This document shows, piece by piece, positions 9,368 through 18,600 of a DNA stretch of 25,393 nucleotides (the stretch's first letter is position 1; each line of letters starts with the position of its first letter). The DNA is from Deltaproteobacteria bacterium UBA3076 (GTDB taxonomy: Bacteria; Desulfobacterota; Dissulfuribacteria; Dissulfuribacterales; UBA3076). The stretch covers positions 1 to 25,393 of the forward strand of contig DFBQ01000011.1 of NCBI GenBank assembly GCA_002367355.1, in the 5' to 3' direction. The notes under the pieces were generated by a model that did not search any database, was not told the origin of the DNA, and saw only the letters and a list, made by a program, of their open reading frames with translations. The translations under genes and the position numbers were made by a program.

Positions 9368-9841
9368 TCATGTCCGGGTCTCTGTATCATCAAGGTCCTC
9401 TGTCAATATTTTTTTGACCTTTCTCACTGTCATTTTCGAATGGACTTCGTCATCTACAAGGACAACCGGAGCCAGAGCACATGACCCAAGGCAGGCCACT
9501 CGCTCAAGACTGTATTTGTAGTCCGGAGTCGTCTGACCTGTCTTGATCCCAAGGCATTTTTCAGCTGTTTCCAGGATGTCACGTGCACCCAGTACATGAC
9601 AGGCAGTCCCCTGGCACACGGAGACAAGATGATCACCTCGGCGGGTCAAATAAAAATGGTCATAGAAAGTTGCCACGCTGAATACCTGGCTCGGCGGCAA
9701 CTTCAAGAAATCTGCAATTGAGGACAAAGCGGCCTCGGGCAGATACCCAAACTCCTCCTGAACCCTTTGCAGGATGGAGATCAATCCTCCCCTTTTTCCT
9801 TCAAAAACTGCAAGTATCTTATTAAGTCTTTCAGTATCCAT
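9368..9841 (-). CDS. NuoE-like [2Fe-2S] subunit
   Basis: A 157-residue thioredoxin-fold ferredoxin of the NuoE/HydA-gamma family. The N-terminal helical part contains LISILQRVQEEFGYLPEAAL and the family's FSVATFYDHF. The [2Fe-2S] ligands are the pair in SVCQGTACH near residues 94-99 and the pair in ACLGSCALAP near 135-139. It partners the NuoF-like protein and shuttles electrons between FMN and the rest of the formate dehydrogenase complex. It begins 35 bases after the FBPase-like gene and is separated from the nuoF-like gene by 124 bases. Length and cluster motifs match the family well; no anomaly is seen. Confidence 0.92.
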   Translation of the reverse strand: MDTERLNKILAVFEGKRGGLISILQRVQEEFGYLPEAALSSIADFLKLPPSQVFSVATFYDHFYLTRRGDHLVSVCQGTACHVLGARDILETAEKCLGIKTGQTTPDYKYSLERVACLGSCALAPVVLVDDEVHSKMTVRKVKKILTEDLDDTETRT

Positions 9842-9875
9842 ACAATTGCAAGATCCTTTGTTCTAAATTCCTCTC

Positions 9876-10886
9876 TTAACGCTTCCCCTGAATGATGTCC
9901 TCAGCCATCCGCACATCGTCCATGCCGCCGATGAACACAGGCACCCTCTGATGAAGATGCTGCGGCTCAATATCGAGTATACGTTCAGTACCGGTGCTTG
10001 CATGTCCTCCTGCCTGTTCGACTATATAAGCCAGGGGATTGACTTCGCACGTGAGCATCAGTTTTCCATGGGGCTTTGAAGGATCCTTTGAGTTCTCCGG
10101 ATACATGTAGATTCCACCTTTCAGGAGATTCCGGTGAAAATCCGTTACAAAAGAGCCTGTATAACGCCCTGTGTAAGGACGACCTGTCTTTAAATCAGGC
10201 GTTTTAAAGTACTCGATCGCGTCCTGGATATTCTCCTCCCAGAAATAATAGTTCCCCTCATTGACGCTGTAGGTCTTGCCTTTTTTGGGTATGCGAATGT
10301 TCTCATGGGAAAGAAGAAACTCGCCAATACTTGGTTGCAGCGTAAACCCATGAACCCCATCCCCTGTTGTGTAGACCATCATAGTGCTTGATCCATAAAT
10401 ACAATAACCTGCCGCCACCTGCTCACAACCGGGCTGCAGGGCGTCCGCCATCAAGCCGAATTCTCCAAGGCCTCGTTTCTTGAAGAGTGAGAAAATCGAG
10501 CCGATCGCAACAGGTACATCAATATTTGTAATGCCCCCCAGGGGATCAAAGATCAATATATAGTTACCCTTGGCATACTTTTTGGGAATAGGTATCAAAT
10601 CCGTATTCATTTTGGAGGCCATGCAACTCAAGCATCCCACGTGACTGAGGCGGTTCACAATTGTAGAGTTGGCAAATTCGTGTAATTTTTGCACGACTCC
10701 TTCGTCACCACTCGCTGACTCAATAGTATCAAGTGCATCGGACAAGTTTGCCTTGTCCACTTTTTGCGCGATGATCTTGGCTGCCACTGTCAGCTCTGAC
10801 AGAATAGATGTAAAGGCACCCGTTGCCTCCGGCTGCTCTTTTTGACTGGACAAAATGAACTCAGTAACAGTTATCCCTTTAGCCAT
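9876..10886 (-). CDS. fbp: Class I fructose-1,6-bisphosphatase homologue with altered metal site
   Basis: A 336-residue protein that aligns along its whole length with class I FBPase. Substrate-site features are present: AAGYCIYGSSTMMVYTTGDGVHGFTL, NEGNYYFW, RYTGSFVTDFHRNLLKGGIYMYP, GKLMLTCEVNPLAYIVEQAGG and the end motif LHQRVPVFIGG. The catalytic metal motifs are not normal. The usual ASEE(D/N) is ASKMN, the usual DPLDGSSNID is DPLGGITNID, and QKLD before the N-lobe helix is QKLH. Compared with the pig enzyme numbering this replaces Glu97, Glu98, Asp121 and probably Asp74, while Asp118 and Glu280 remain. It could be a catalytically weak enzyme, one with a new chemistry, or a sugar-phosphate-sensing protein. 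A good Shine-Dalgarno (AAGGAG) precedes the ATG. It sits between acsE and the nuoE-like gene. Confidence 0.85.
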   Translation of the reverse strand: MAKGITVTEFILSSQKEQPEATGAFTSILSELTVAAKIIAQKVDKANLSDALDTIESASGDEGVVQKLHEFANSTIVNRLSHVGCLSCMASKMNTDLIPIPKKYAKGNYILIFDPLGGITNIDVPVAIGSIFSLFKKRGLGEFGLMADALQPGCEQVAAGYCIYGSSTMMVYTTGDGVHGFTLQPSIGEFLLSHENIRIPKKGKTYSVNEGNYYFWEENIQDAIEYFKTPDLKTGRPYTGRYTGSFVTDFHRNLLKGGIYMYPENSKDPSKPHGKLMLTCEVNPLAYIVEQAGGHASTGTERILDIEPQHLHQRVPVFIGGMDDVRMAEDIIQGKR

Positions 10887-10943
10887 TTTAAATCCACTCC
10901 TTTTCTATAAAAACATAAAAACCTATCTATTTCGCCTCTAAGT

Positions 10944-11032
10944 TAGCCTATTAGTCTGTAGCCTAAAAGGTAAATCAGCTAATTTATCGTGAAAATACAA
11001 TCTCACCTAACAGCCTTCAGCCTAATAGGCTA
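10944..11032. repeat. Intergenic inverted repeat after acsE
   Basis: TAGCCTATTAG (10944-10954) has a perfect 11-bp inverted partner CTAATAGGCTA (11022-11032). Related AGCCTA heptamer-like words occur between and beside them. It occupies the 153-base gap between acsE and the FBPase-like gene and could fold in the transcript. It is one of the window's repeat-filled gaps rather than a typical terminator, since no T-run follows the stem. Confidence 0.55.
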
Positions 11033-11039
11033 TTATAGC

Positions 11040-11930
11040 CTACAGTTCCAGCCAGGACTCGGAGAATATGGTCTTTCCCATCAGGACTCTGGTCGTCTTG
11101 TAGTATTCCATTTCCCCGGGAGAAAGGGTGCCGGGGTCAGGTTCGTTTTCGTCCATTATATCGTGAACCAGCTTCAGCAATTCAGGCATTTGCCCATGGG
11201 CCAGTTTGATTAACTCATGATCGTATGTGTCGACAATGGCCGACCATATTCCATGTTTCATTAACATGGCCAGAAAAGCCCGGTTGAGATATGGCCGTTT
11301 CTCAGCAGAAACACCGTTTGAGACATTTGAGAGGCCTATTATGGACTTTACGCCCGGAGCGATCTCAGGCAACATGCCCATGAACTCCAATCCACTCATT
11401 ACCTGGTCTGATCCCAGGGTTATCGGGGTGGCAATTGGATCTATCAGAATCTTCTCGTTTGGGATCCCGGCCTTGTTCATGGCCATGGAGAGGTCTACAG
11501 TCATGGCTGCCCTCTCGTTAGAATCCCTGGGCATGCCGTCCACTCCCCAGAGCAGGCCCACAACGTTACAGCCTGTCTCAGCAGCTACAGGTATAAGCTT
11601 ATTCATTCTCTCAGGCTGGAGCGAAATAGAATTCATCACATGTATCCTGGGATTCCCGGCTGCCTTCATGCCGGCAATCAATGCGTCGGCATTTGTGGTG
11701 TCAAGGGACAGAGGGCAGTCGGTTATTTCCTCTGTAATATTGACCATCCAGGGCATTAACTTAGGCCCTTCCTTTCTGGCAGGCCCGATGTTCAGATCCA
11801 GAAAATCCGCTCCGTCCGCCACTTCTTCATTGGCCATCAACTGAATCGGCCCGGGATCGCGTTCCTTCATGGCCTTTCCAATCCGGGTACCCATGATATT
11901 TATGCTTTCAGCTATGCATTGGACATACAT
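11040..11930 (-). CDS. acsE: Methyl-THF:corrinoid iron-sulfur protein methyltransferase
   Basis: A 296-residue TIM-barrel protein of the pterin-binding family. It transfers the methyl group of methyl-tetrahydrofolate to the cobalt of the corrinoid iron-sulfur protein. Family features include the early AESINIMGTRIG, the GADFLDLNIGP strand with the Asp-x-Asn motif, SLDTTNADAL, HVMNSISLQ, ILIDPIATPI and IIGLSNVSNG (the Asn involved in pterin protonation in characterised enzymes). The length differs by only about 35 residues from the Moorella enzyme (about 262). It begins two bases after the acsC stop, so the two are almost certainly co-translated. No unusual residue is seen. Confidence 0.93.
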   Translation of the reverse strand: MYVQCIAESINIMGTRIGKAMKERDPGPIQLMANEEVADGADFLDLNIGPARKEGPKLMPWMVNITEEITDCPLSLDTTNADALIAGMKAAGNPRIHVMNSISLQPERMNKLIPVAAETGCNVVGLLWGVDGMPRDSNERAAMTVDLSMAMNKAGIPNEKILIDPIATPITLGSDQVMSGLEFMGMLPEIAPGVKSIIGLSNVSNGVSAEKRPYLNRAFLAMLMKHGIWSAIVDTYDHELIKLAHGQMPELLKLVHDIMDENEPDPGTLSPGEMEYYKTTRVLMGKTIFSESWLEL

Positions 11931-11932
11931 GA

Positions 11933-13288
11933 TTACACCTCAGCCCGCCAGTCCCTCAGAAAGGGAGGTATATGGCTTGCCTCTCTGGGGCCGATCTGGA
12001 TCTTCCAGTCCGGAAGTTCCTCCTCCAGCTCACCTTTTATAGATGCCAGATATCCTGGGATAATCAGGTTCCTGTGTTTGATCCTGTCTTCTATGTTTGA
12101 TTTTTTGACAAACATACCTATTAGATCCGCACTGAATTTTCCCGCGGCCCAGGCAGTAAGTACTGAAAGGCCCTCTGTATCTTTGATTAGGAGCCAGGAT
12201 GGAATTTTGCTGCCCTCGACTTCTCCTGAGACGATAAAGTAAGTCAGGGAAAAATTGCATGTAATAAGTACAGGAGAGTTCTCATCCGGCCCGTTTATTG
12301 GATAAATATCCTCCTCGACCACCATAGGTCTCTGAGGATCAGTAAAGATATTAAGCCGCTCAAGCAGGAGCGGGAACAGGGTATCTCCCTGCAGGTCAGA
12401 CATAACTATGATGCCGGCGTACTTGGCCACCAGGACCGATGCAATCATTGTTTCAAGAAGAGGATCCCCGGTCATCTCACAAGTGAAAGAGATGGTGGGG
12501 AATCCAAGGGCCTTGTACTTGTGTTTTGTAGAAGCCCTGCGTATGGCTACCTGATCTTCAAGCGCAGCCCTTACAGTCCTGGCACCTGTATCCAGGACAA
12601 GATATTTAAGCCCTGCCTTTTGTAACTGCTCTGAGATCTCCGCAGCCTCTCCCAAGGTCTTACCCCTCACTGCCAAAGGGCAACCAGCTTCCCTGGCTAT
12701 CTCTGCCATAGTCTCTGAATTTTCCTTTGTGGCACAGTAAAGAAGGGGCTTGTGGTCTCCGCAGACTTTGGCGCCTGCTGCAAGGCAGCCGGCCTGATCG
12801 CTCATGAGGATAATAGCAGCATCAGGGCACTCGTTCCGGACACGTTCCACCAGAGAAGTAAATGCCCCTTCATCCCCGGTGGTGTCATTTACAGCTATCA
12901 GGTCGGCCTTGAGCTCCAATCCTACACGATCATAGCGCAGATCATTAAAACGCTGTAAACGCCCTGCGATATTATCCTCGTCCATATCGGTCATGACCAG
13001 GACTGCAATACCTGTCGGGTGTTCAAACCTTTTTTCATGCCGGTACAGACAGGTCTCTCCTCCCATCTCAAAGATGTTATCACCACTGCCAAGGGTAATA
13101 GGCCGGATGGGCGGAGCAGACGCCTCTCCCACCTTTTCCTTTACCTCATCAGAGACATGCGGGCATGCGCCTATATCTACCTGACCGGCTGCCACCTTCA
13201 TGGCAAAGGCCAGGCAGGTGGGTACACCACACTCCCCGCAGTTCGTCTTGGGGAGCATCTTCAGGATTCCTATCCCAGTGAGTGCCAT
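11933..13288 (-). CDS. acsC: Corrinoid iron-sulfur protein large subunit
   Basis: A 451-residue protein. The N-terminal [4Fe-4S] domain has the signature TNCGECGVPTCLAFAMKVAAGQ with a further Cys in GACPHV. The central barrel follows, and the C-terminal corrinoid-binding domain contains VLITCNFSLTYFIVSGE and SVLTAWAAGKFSADLIG. Together with AcsD (here fused to MetF) it forms the methyl carrier between AcsE and acetyl-CoA synthase. It starts 70 bases after acsB, across a hairpin, and ends two bases before acsE. Length and motifs match bacterial AcsC (about 446 residues). Confidence 0.94.
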   Translation of the reverse strand: MALTGIGILKMLPKTNCGECGVPTCLAFAMKVAAGQVDIGACPHVSDEVKEKVGEASAPPIRPITLGSGDNIFEMGGETCLYRHEKRFEHPTGIAVLVMTDMDEDNIAGRLQRFNDLRYDRVGLELKADLIAVNDTTGDEGAFTSLVERVRNECPDAAIILMSDQAGCLAAGAKVCGDHKPLLYCATKENSETMAEIAREAGCPLAVRGKTLGEAAEISEQLQKAGLKYLVLDTGARTVRAALEDQVAIRRASTKHKYKALGFPTISFTCEMTGDPLLETMIASVLVAKYAGIIVMSDLQGDTLFPLLLERLNIFTDPQRPMVVEEDIYPINGPDENSPVLITCNFSLTYFIVSGEVEGSKIPSWLLIKDTEGLSVLTAWAAGKFSADLIGMFVKKSNIEDRIKHRNLIIPGYLASIKGELEEELPDWKIQIGPREASHIPPFLRDWRAEV

Positions 13289-13305
13289 TAGTTATCCTTC
13301 TCCTC

Positions 13306-13359
13306 AGGAACTGTTCGCTCCAAACACAATATTGTCCAACTTATTTGCGAACAGTTCCT
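13306..13359 (-). repeat. 13-bp perfect inverted repeat between acsB and acsC
   Basis: AGGAACTGTTCGC (13306-13318) pairs perfectly with GCGAACAGTTCCT (13347-13359), with a 28-base loop. The right arm abuts the acsB stop codon and the left arm lies just before the acsC ribosome site. There is no T-run typical of an intrinsic terminator. It could be an RNA-stability element, a partial attenuator, or a small dispersed repeat. Confidence 0.65.
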
Positions 13360-15563
13360 TACATCACTTTTTCCATATTCAGCGCCGGGTGCTTTTTCTC
13401 CTTAATATAACGGAGCACTTCGTCTTCTGTGATACCCACTTCATCATCCGCTATCATCTCAACCAGATTAGGGACATTTTCTTCCTTAGCCCTTTCCTGG
13501 AGGCGATCCCTGATCTCCTCTTTCAGTATTTTGGGCATCCACACTACACGCTTGAGCCCGCCTTCAGCCTTCATAAACTGCCGGCTACAGATGTAATGTT
13601 TGGAAACACCAAGAAAACCGGGAGTAACCTGTCCTCCACCAACCATTCCAGCCAGAGTGGTAAACTTCATTCCGGCCGGGGTCATTCCCATGTAATCCCT
13701 GTTAACAATCATTATGCCGTTACATATGGGAAGCATAGTGGCGATACATTCAAAGCAGCCGCAGGCGGTCATTGGATCTATCATAAGGCTATAGGCACTG
13801 ACACGCTCAACTTTACCCCTGGACGCCTTATTAACAAAATCGTTTATACCAATCCACTGACCGAGGTCGGCATCGATAAGGTCTCCCTTGGCTATGGGCT
13901 GGTTCGGACCTGTGGGATTGATTTCAAAGGAGGCCTTACCATCCAGCCAGTTATACGCACCGCACATGCCCACGCGCTCAGGGGTAATCACACATACGTG
14001 GCTTGGGGCAAAGGACTGGCAGAGAGTACACGAATAGAAAATCTCTTCACTCTCGTCCGTCATGGAGCCCAGGCGCTCATCCCTGGCAGCGTAGACAGCC
14101 TTTGCCATCTCGATGACCTCCTTTACCCGGGCCTCCTCCGTATAGATTTTTACCTGTACCTTGTCCACAATGGCACCAAAGTCCTGATGGAGCTTTCCGT
14201 GGAGGATGCGCCCGATATGCTCGAACTTGAAGCCCTTTTCTATAGCCGCCTTGCCGGCCCTGAACCACATTATGTTCCGCTGCCCGATGTGCATGACTCC
14301 CTGGGCATAGTTGATCAGGTGGTGAAACTGCCGCTCAAGGATAGGCTCGAAGTCAGACTGCATCTGCCGGCCCGTGACCTCGACCAGTATGGCGAGCGGG
14401 AGCTTTGCACCTTCTTCCATGTCTGTTATTTCCGGTCCTTCTACGGTGACCAGCCCGTCCTGCACCTCATCCATTTCTTTGGAGACCAGGAGCTCAACTC
14501 CCAGGCTCCTTCCACCGCCGCACTCAAGATATAGGTCATCCTTCCTTACACGTTCCCCTTCAAAGGCAGGACCGTAAGCCATTGGAATATCGATCTTGGA
14601 AACAGTGACCTTGAGTCCCCTCACTTCTATGGCCTTCTGGACAATCTCATCGTGTGGGATTTGGCTGACCACATGCTCGTAAGTACAGATACCAGTGGGT
14701 AGTACCTGCGGTATATCCCAGTCGGATATGGTTGGAAAACCCCAGTTTATGGCCCCTGCTGCATTGGCATACCATTCATCCGAGACCGGACCAAATGCAA
14801 TAACAAAGGCAAATATCCGATCCTTGTTGTAGATCAGGTTTCCCTTGAAATCACCGGGCTTTATGCCGCCAAAGGCAAGGGCAACGCGACAGGCAAAGCC
14901 CATGGCAAACACTGCAGAGGTATATGTGGGCCCAAAGGGCACAAGGCGTGTGGACCAACCGATCTGTACGTTCTGCTTTGCCAGTTGATCCGGCATAGAT
15001 ATCCCATCGGTCTGATCATGCATGAATATATAGAGGTTTTTTTGCTGCAATTCCAAAGCAATTTTTTCAGCCACCTCCGGATCCGAGGGAGTGCCGAGTA
15101 TTGCTGCAAATCCCGGGGCAGTACCATCGACGAACTCTACGCCGCGTTTACGGAAAATTACATCATCTGCTGCCCCAAGCCATAGGCACTCATCTGTGGG
15201 GTCCTCGGTCTTTGCATAAAGGCCGGATTCCTCAACGTATCCCATGGCCTCATGCATTTCCTCGGCAAAAAAAGTAGCCATCCCGGCATCCAGGGCCGGT
15301 GCCAGATACGGCAGCCATGCTTGGTCACCGACCTGTGCAGGAAGCAACTTTCGACATTCCTGAAAGATTTCCTTCATGTCCCCCAGATGTTTTACAGGGG
15401 CTCCCAGAACGCTGTAAATTACCGGCAGGTAATAACCGGTATTGGGAAAACCGACTTCTTGTTCAGGCCCAAATTTCTTCAGGGCTTTTTCATATTTTTC
15501 TTCAGCCATGTCCACTATCTTGTGGGCCCCTCGAATCGCGGCTGAACATATAATCTTCGACAT
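13359..15563 (-). CDS. acsB: Acetyl-CoA synthase, CODH/ACS alpha subunit (bacterial type)
   Basis: A 734-residue protein, nearly the same length as Moorella AcsB (729). It condenses a methyl group, CO and CoA to acetyl-CoA at the Ni-Ni-[4Fe-4S] A-cluster. The A-cluster cysteines are visible in YSCTLCQSFAPSHVC (near residue 510), GMCGAYNW, and CGCFECI (near residue 600), the last giving the Cys-Gly-Cys-type ligand to the distal nickel. The N-terminal CODH-interacting region (SAAIRGAHKIV; MHDQTDG) is present. A short Shine-Dalgarno (AGAGAGGA) precedes the ATG. The gene follows the MetF::AcsD fusion by 114 bases and precedes acsC. The CODH partner gene (acsA/cooS) is not in this window, so CO must come from a CODH encoded elsewhere. 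Confidence 0.95.
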   Translation of the reverse strand: MSKIICSAAIRGAHKIVDMAEEKYEKALKKFGPEQEVGFPNTGYYLPVIYSVLGAPVKHLGDMKEIFQECRKLLPAQVGDQAWLPYLAPALDAGMATFFAEEMHEAMGYVEESGLYAKTEDPTDECLWLGAADDVIFRKRGVEFVDGTAPGFAAILGTPSDPEVAEKIALELQQKNLYIFMHDQTDGISMPDQLAKQNVQIGWSTRLVPFGPTYTSAVFAMGFACRVALAFGGIKPGDFKGNLIYNKDRIFAFVIAFGPVSDEWYANAAGAINWGFPTISDWDIPQVLPTGICTYEHVVSQIPHDEIVQKAIEVRGLKVTVSKIDIPMAYGPAFEGERVRKDDLYLECGGGRSLGVELLVSKEMDEVQDGLVTVEGPEITDMEEGAKLPLAILVEVTGRQMQSDFEPILERQFHHLINYAQGVMHIGQRNIMWFRAGKAAIEKGFKFEHIGRILHGKLHQDFGAIVDKVQVKIYTEEARVKEVIEMAKAVYAARDERLGSMTDESEEIFYSCTLCQSFAPSHVCVITPERVGMCGAYNWLDGKASFEINPTGPNQPIAKGDLIDADLGQWIGINDFVNKASRGKVERVSAYSLMIDPMTACGCFECIATMLPICNGIMIVNRDYMGMTPAGMKFTTLAGMVGGGQVTPGFLGVSKHYICSRQFMKAEGGLKRVVWMPKILKEEIRDRLQERAKEENVPNLVEMIADDEVGITEDEVLRYIKEKKHPALNMEKVM

Positions 15564-15586
15564 TACAATCCTCTCTGGAAAAACAA

Positions 15587-15639
15587 TTTGGAATTCGTAA
15601 TTGAGTTATAAAGCAATAACTCAAATTCTAAATTCCAAA
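15587..15639 (-). repeat. Long imperfect hairpin upstream of acsB
   Basis: The arm 15587-15609 (beginning TTTGGAATT and ending AATTGAGTTAT) pairs with 15616-15639 (ATAACTCAAATT to AATTCCAAA) around a 6-base loop. It lies between the metF::acsD stop and the acsB ribosome site. Its words have a period near seven bases, like the other arrays here. Confidence 0.65.
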
Positions 15640-15640
15640 C

Positions 15641-15668
15641 TCATTATTAACTCTTCATTATTAACTCT
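15641..15668. repeat. 14-bp tandem repeat, two perfect copies
   Basis: TCATTATTAACTCT is present at 15641-15654 and 15655-15668, followed by a partial heptamer (TAACTAT) running up to the metF::acsD stop. It adjoins the hairpin upstream of acsB. Confidence 0.85.
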
Positions 15669-15677
15669 TAACTATAT

Positions 15678-18600
15678 TTACCCCATCATTCCCCTTATCA
15701 GTGCCTCTGTCAGGGCGATTGCTTTCGGGTGCATCATTACCATGAGTTCGCCCCCGGCAAGCAGCAAAGTTGAGGCGGTTACGGCCTCCATGAGCACTCC
15801 CCTGCGCTCTTGATCCCCCAAAAGGGCATCACTTGGTAAACGGCACTCCTTGGTCTTCCAGACTTCCCTTCCGAGATTGCATATGAAGGGTACCTGGAGC
15901 TTCTCATCCTGCTGGGTCAGGGCAGCCAGCCTTATACGCTCCATGACTGAGTAGGAGTATTCAATGCCGTAACCTACAGCCCCGATAGAGGGGTCCATCA
16001 AGATCTGATCCGGGGATAATCCAAGGTTCTCCAACAAAATATTCAGTTGCTTTGCAAGATTTACGTCAATGGGCGTAGATGCCACAACCGGAAGCTGAAA
16101 GGCCATGGCCGTGGCCCCTAAGGAACGATAATTTGCATCACTCAGCGGACCCAGGCACACCTTGCGATTGCCCACAAGGTTGGTCACCTCTCTCAAGGTC
16201 TCGGTATCTTTTTCAGCATTTCCGCAACCCCAGAGGATCACAGGCACATCTATTCCCTCTATAACTGACTGGGCCTTCCTGGCTGCCTCGTCAGAGGGCC
16301 GGTTCATGCCGTTGGGATCAGTGCTGACAAGAGAAAGACAAATGGCCTCTGCGCCATAGTCGTCTATGCACTTCCTGGCCCATGCAACAGGATCAGAAAA
16401 CACATCGGAATAATATTTGCTGAGCACATCAGGCCAGTCTTCCGGCTCTGAGTCCAGGATTCCAAAGGCCACTTGCGGCGCATGGGGCATATCTCCTTCA
16501 AACATATAAAAGGGCAAAGTAGAGGATCCGCCAACGGTCAGCGCCTTTTCACCCTCACCCAGGCTTACCTCGCAGATAGCGCCGGTGCAGGATTCTGTAA
16601 ACTGGTTCCCTGGTACAGGACCTGCTCTTTCGGAAAGAGACATGGTTTCCTTTGGAAGTTCAGCAACAGAGAGACCCTCTATTCCAGTTGGTTCAGTTGG
16701 AGCAGGGGCCACTTTTCTTGCCTCGGCCTTTACCTTCTCAGTCACTGGAGCGGCCTTGGGTTCGGGAGTGGGCGGGACCTCTGTTTTCTCCGTTACCTCC
16801 GGCTCGGCAGGAACCAACACAGGAGCTACTTCCCCGGACTCTGCCTTCAGAAGACCGGCCTTTGCCTTTTTATCATCCGGCTCCAGCTCCAGGGCCTGCT
16901 TGAAGGCCTTCAAAGCCCCGTCAGCATCACTTTTGTGTAAAAGCACATTGCCTCTGGCAACAAAGCGTATCACCCGTTTTTGCTGCCACTCTTCGGGACT
17001 CAGTCCCTCAGGACACGGAGGGACTCCTTCCGGTACGGCCGGCGCTGCTGCTTCCTCAGTCGGCGCAGCAATTTCATAGGCCTCCCTGGCCTTTTTCAGT
17101 CCTTCCCCGGCCTTTTGGTCCTTTGGCTCAATTGCCAACGCCTTTTCAAAGGCATCAAGTGCTCCGGCTGCATCATTTTTATGGAGGAGCACATTGCCTT
17201 TGGCTACAAGGTTAACTACCTCTTTGTGCCTGGCCTCTGCCTCCGGTTTTTCTATCTCTTTCCTGGGGGCAGCAGTCTCCTCAGAAGGAACTGTTACCTG
17301 TTCGGCTGTATCCATGTGCAAAAGGAATTCCGCCTCAAAAAATCGCCTCAGGGCCTCAAGCTGATCCTTATTTATGCCCAGACCTTTGCTCAGGGCCTCA
17401 AGCCCAGACCTGAGGGAGGTTAACGCGCTCCTCTCACGGCTTGAAAGCGCACTGCTTTCCCTCTTTTCGGCCAATCCCCTTACAGCCTGGGCATGTCCCA
17501 GTCCGGCCTTGGTCTTTGCAAGTTCTGCATTAAGCCGCTCTATTTCGGTTTGCTTCTGGCCGGCAATTGTCTTTGCTTCCTCTGCCTGCCTCTTAAGACC
17601 GGAAATCTCCGAGGTTACCCTCACTTTCTCCTTTACGACGAGATCTCTTGATGCCTGGGCCTCTGCCTTGGCCTGCTCAAGTGCCTTTTCTATCTCCGCT
17701 TTTGCGTCTTTTTTTGCATTAGACACTATCAGCTCTATGGACTCGGAACTCCTCAGCCTTGGTTCAACTGTCTTTGCCCCCGGTCTTGGAGAAAGACCCG
17801 CAAGGGAGACTATCTCAGGGACCGCCTGTTCCCATCCAATGGCCATAACGTGGACCCCGGCCACACCTGGTATTTCACGGACCTGCTTTATGATATCTAC
17901 GCAGATATTGATACCTTCTTCCTTTGGGTCCTTTGCGCCCTTCAGACGTTCGATAACATCATCCGTAACATCAAGGCCCGGCACGAATTTTTTCATATAC
18001 CGCGCCATGCCAACCGACTTGGGGGGCGTTACCCCTGCAAGGATATAGACTTTTTCATGGAGACCAAGGTCTCTCACGATCTCCATGAACCTGGCAAATT
18101 TCTCGACATTGTAAATAATCTGGGTCTGTATGAAGCTTGCGCCGGCCTCCACTTTCTTGGCCACTCTTATGGGCCTGTACTCAAATGGGTCGGCAAAGGG
18201 ATTTGCGGCCGCACCGAGCAAAAGCCTTGGCTCATGAGACTTGATTTCATCACCGCACTGGAATTTTTTATCATCCCGCATGGCCTTGATCATACCAAGG
18301 AGCTGTATGGAGTCCATGTCAAAGACACCCTTTGCCTGGGGATGGTTTCCGAACTTCTGGTGATCTCCGGTAAGGCACAAGAGATTCTTTATGCCAAGTG
18401 CCGAAGCCCCCAGGATATCTGATTGTATGCCGATGCGGTTTCTGTCCCTGCAGGTCATCTGCATCACAGGTTCCACACCTTCTGCCAATGCAATAAGCCC
18501 TGCGGTCAGGCTGGACATCCTTACTATAGCTGTCTGACAGTCTGTTATATTAACAGCGTCTACATGGCTCTTGAGAATACGGGCCTTATCACGGACTACA

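Noticed and set aside
13200..14534. A 444-codon open frame on the plus strand
   Set aside because: It lies opposite acsB and the start of acsC, both with clear family motifs; its translation has no recognisable domain and is a shadow frame.
15587..15639. Hairpin upstream of acsB as an intrinsic terminator
   Set aside because: The stem is AT-rich and imperfect and the following T-run is short and interrupted; the next gene is a tightly linked pathway partner.
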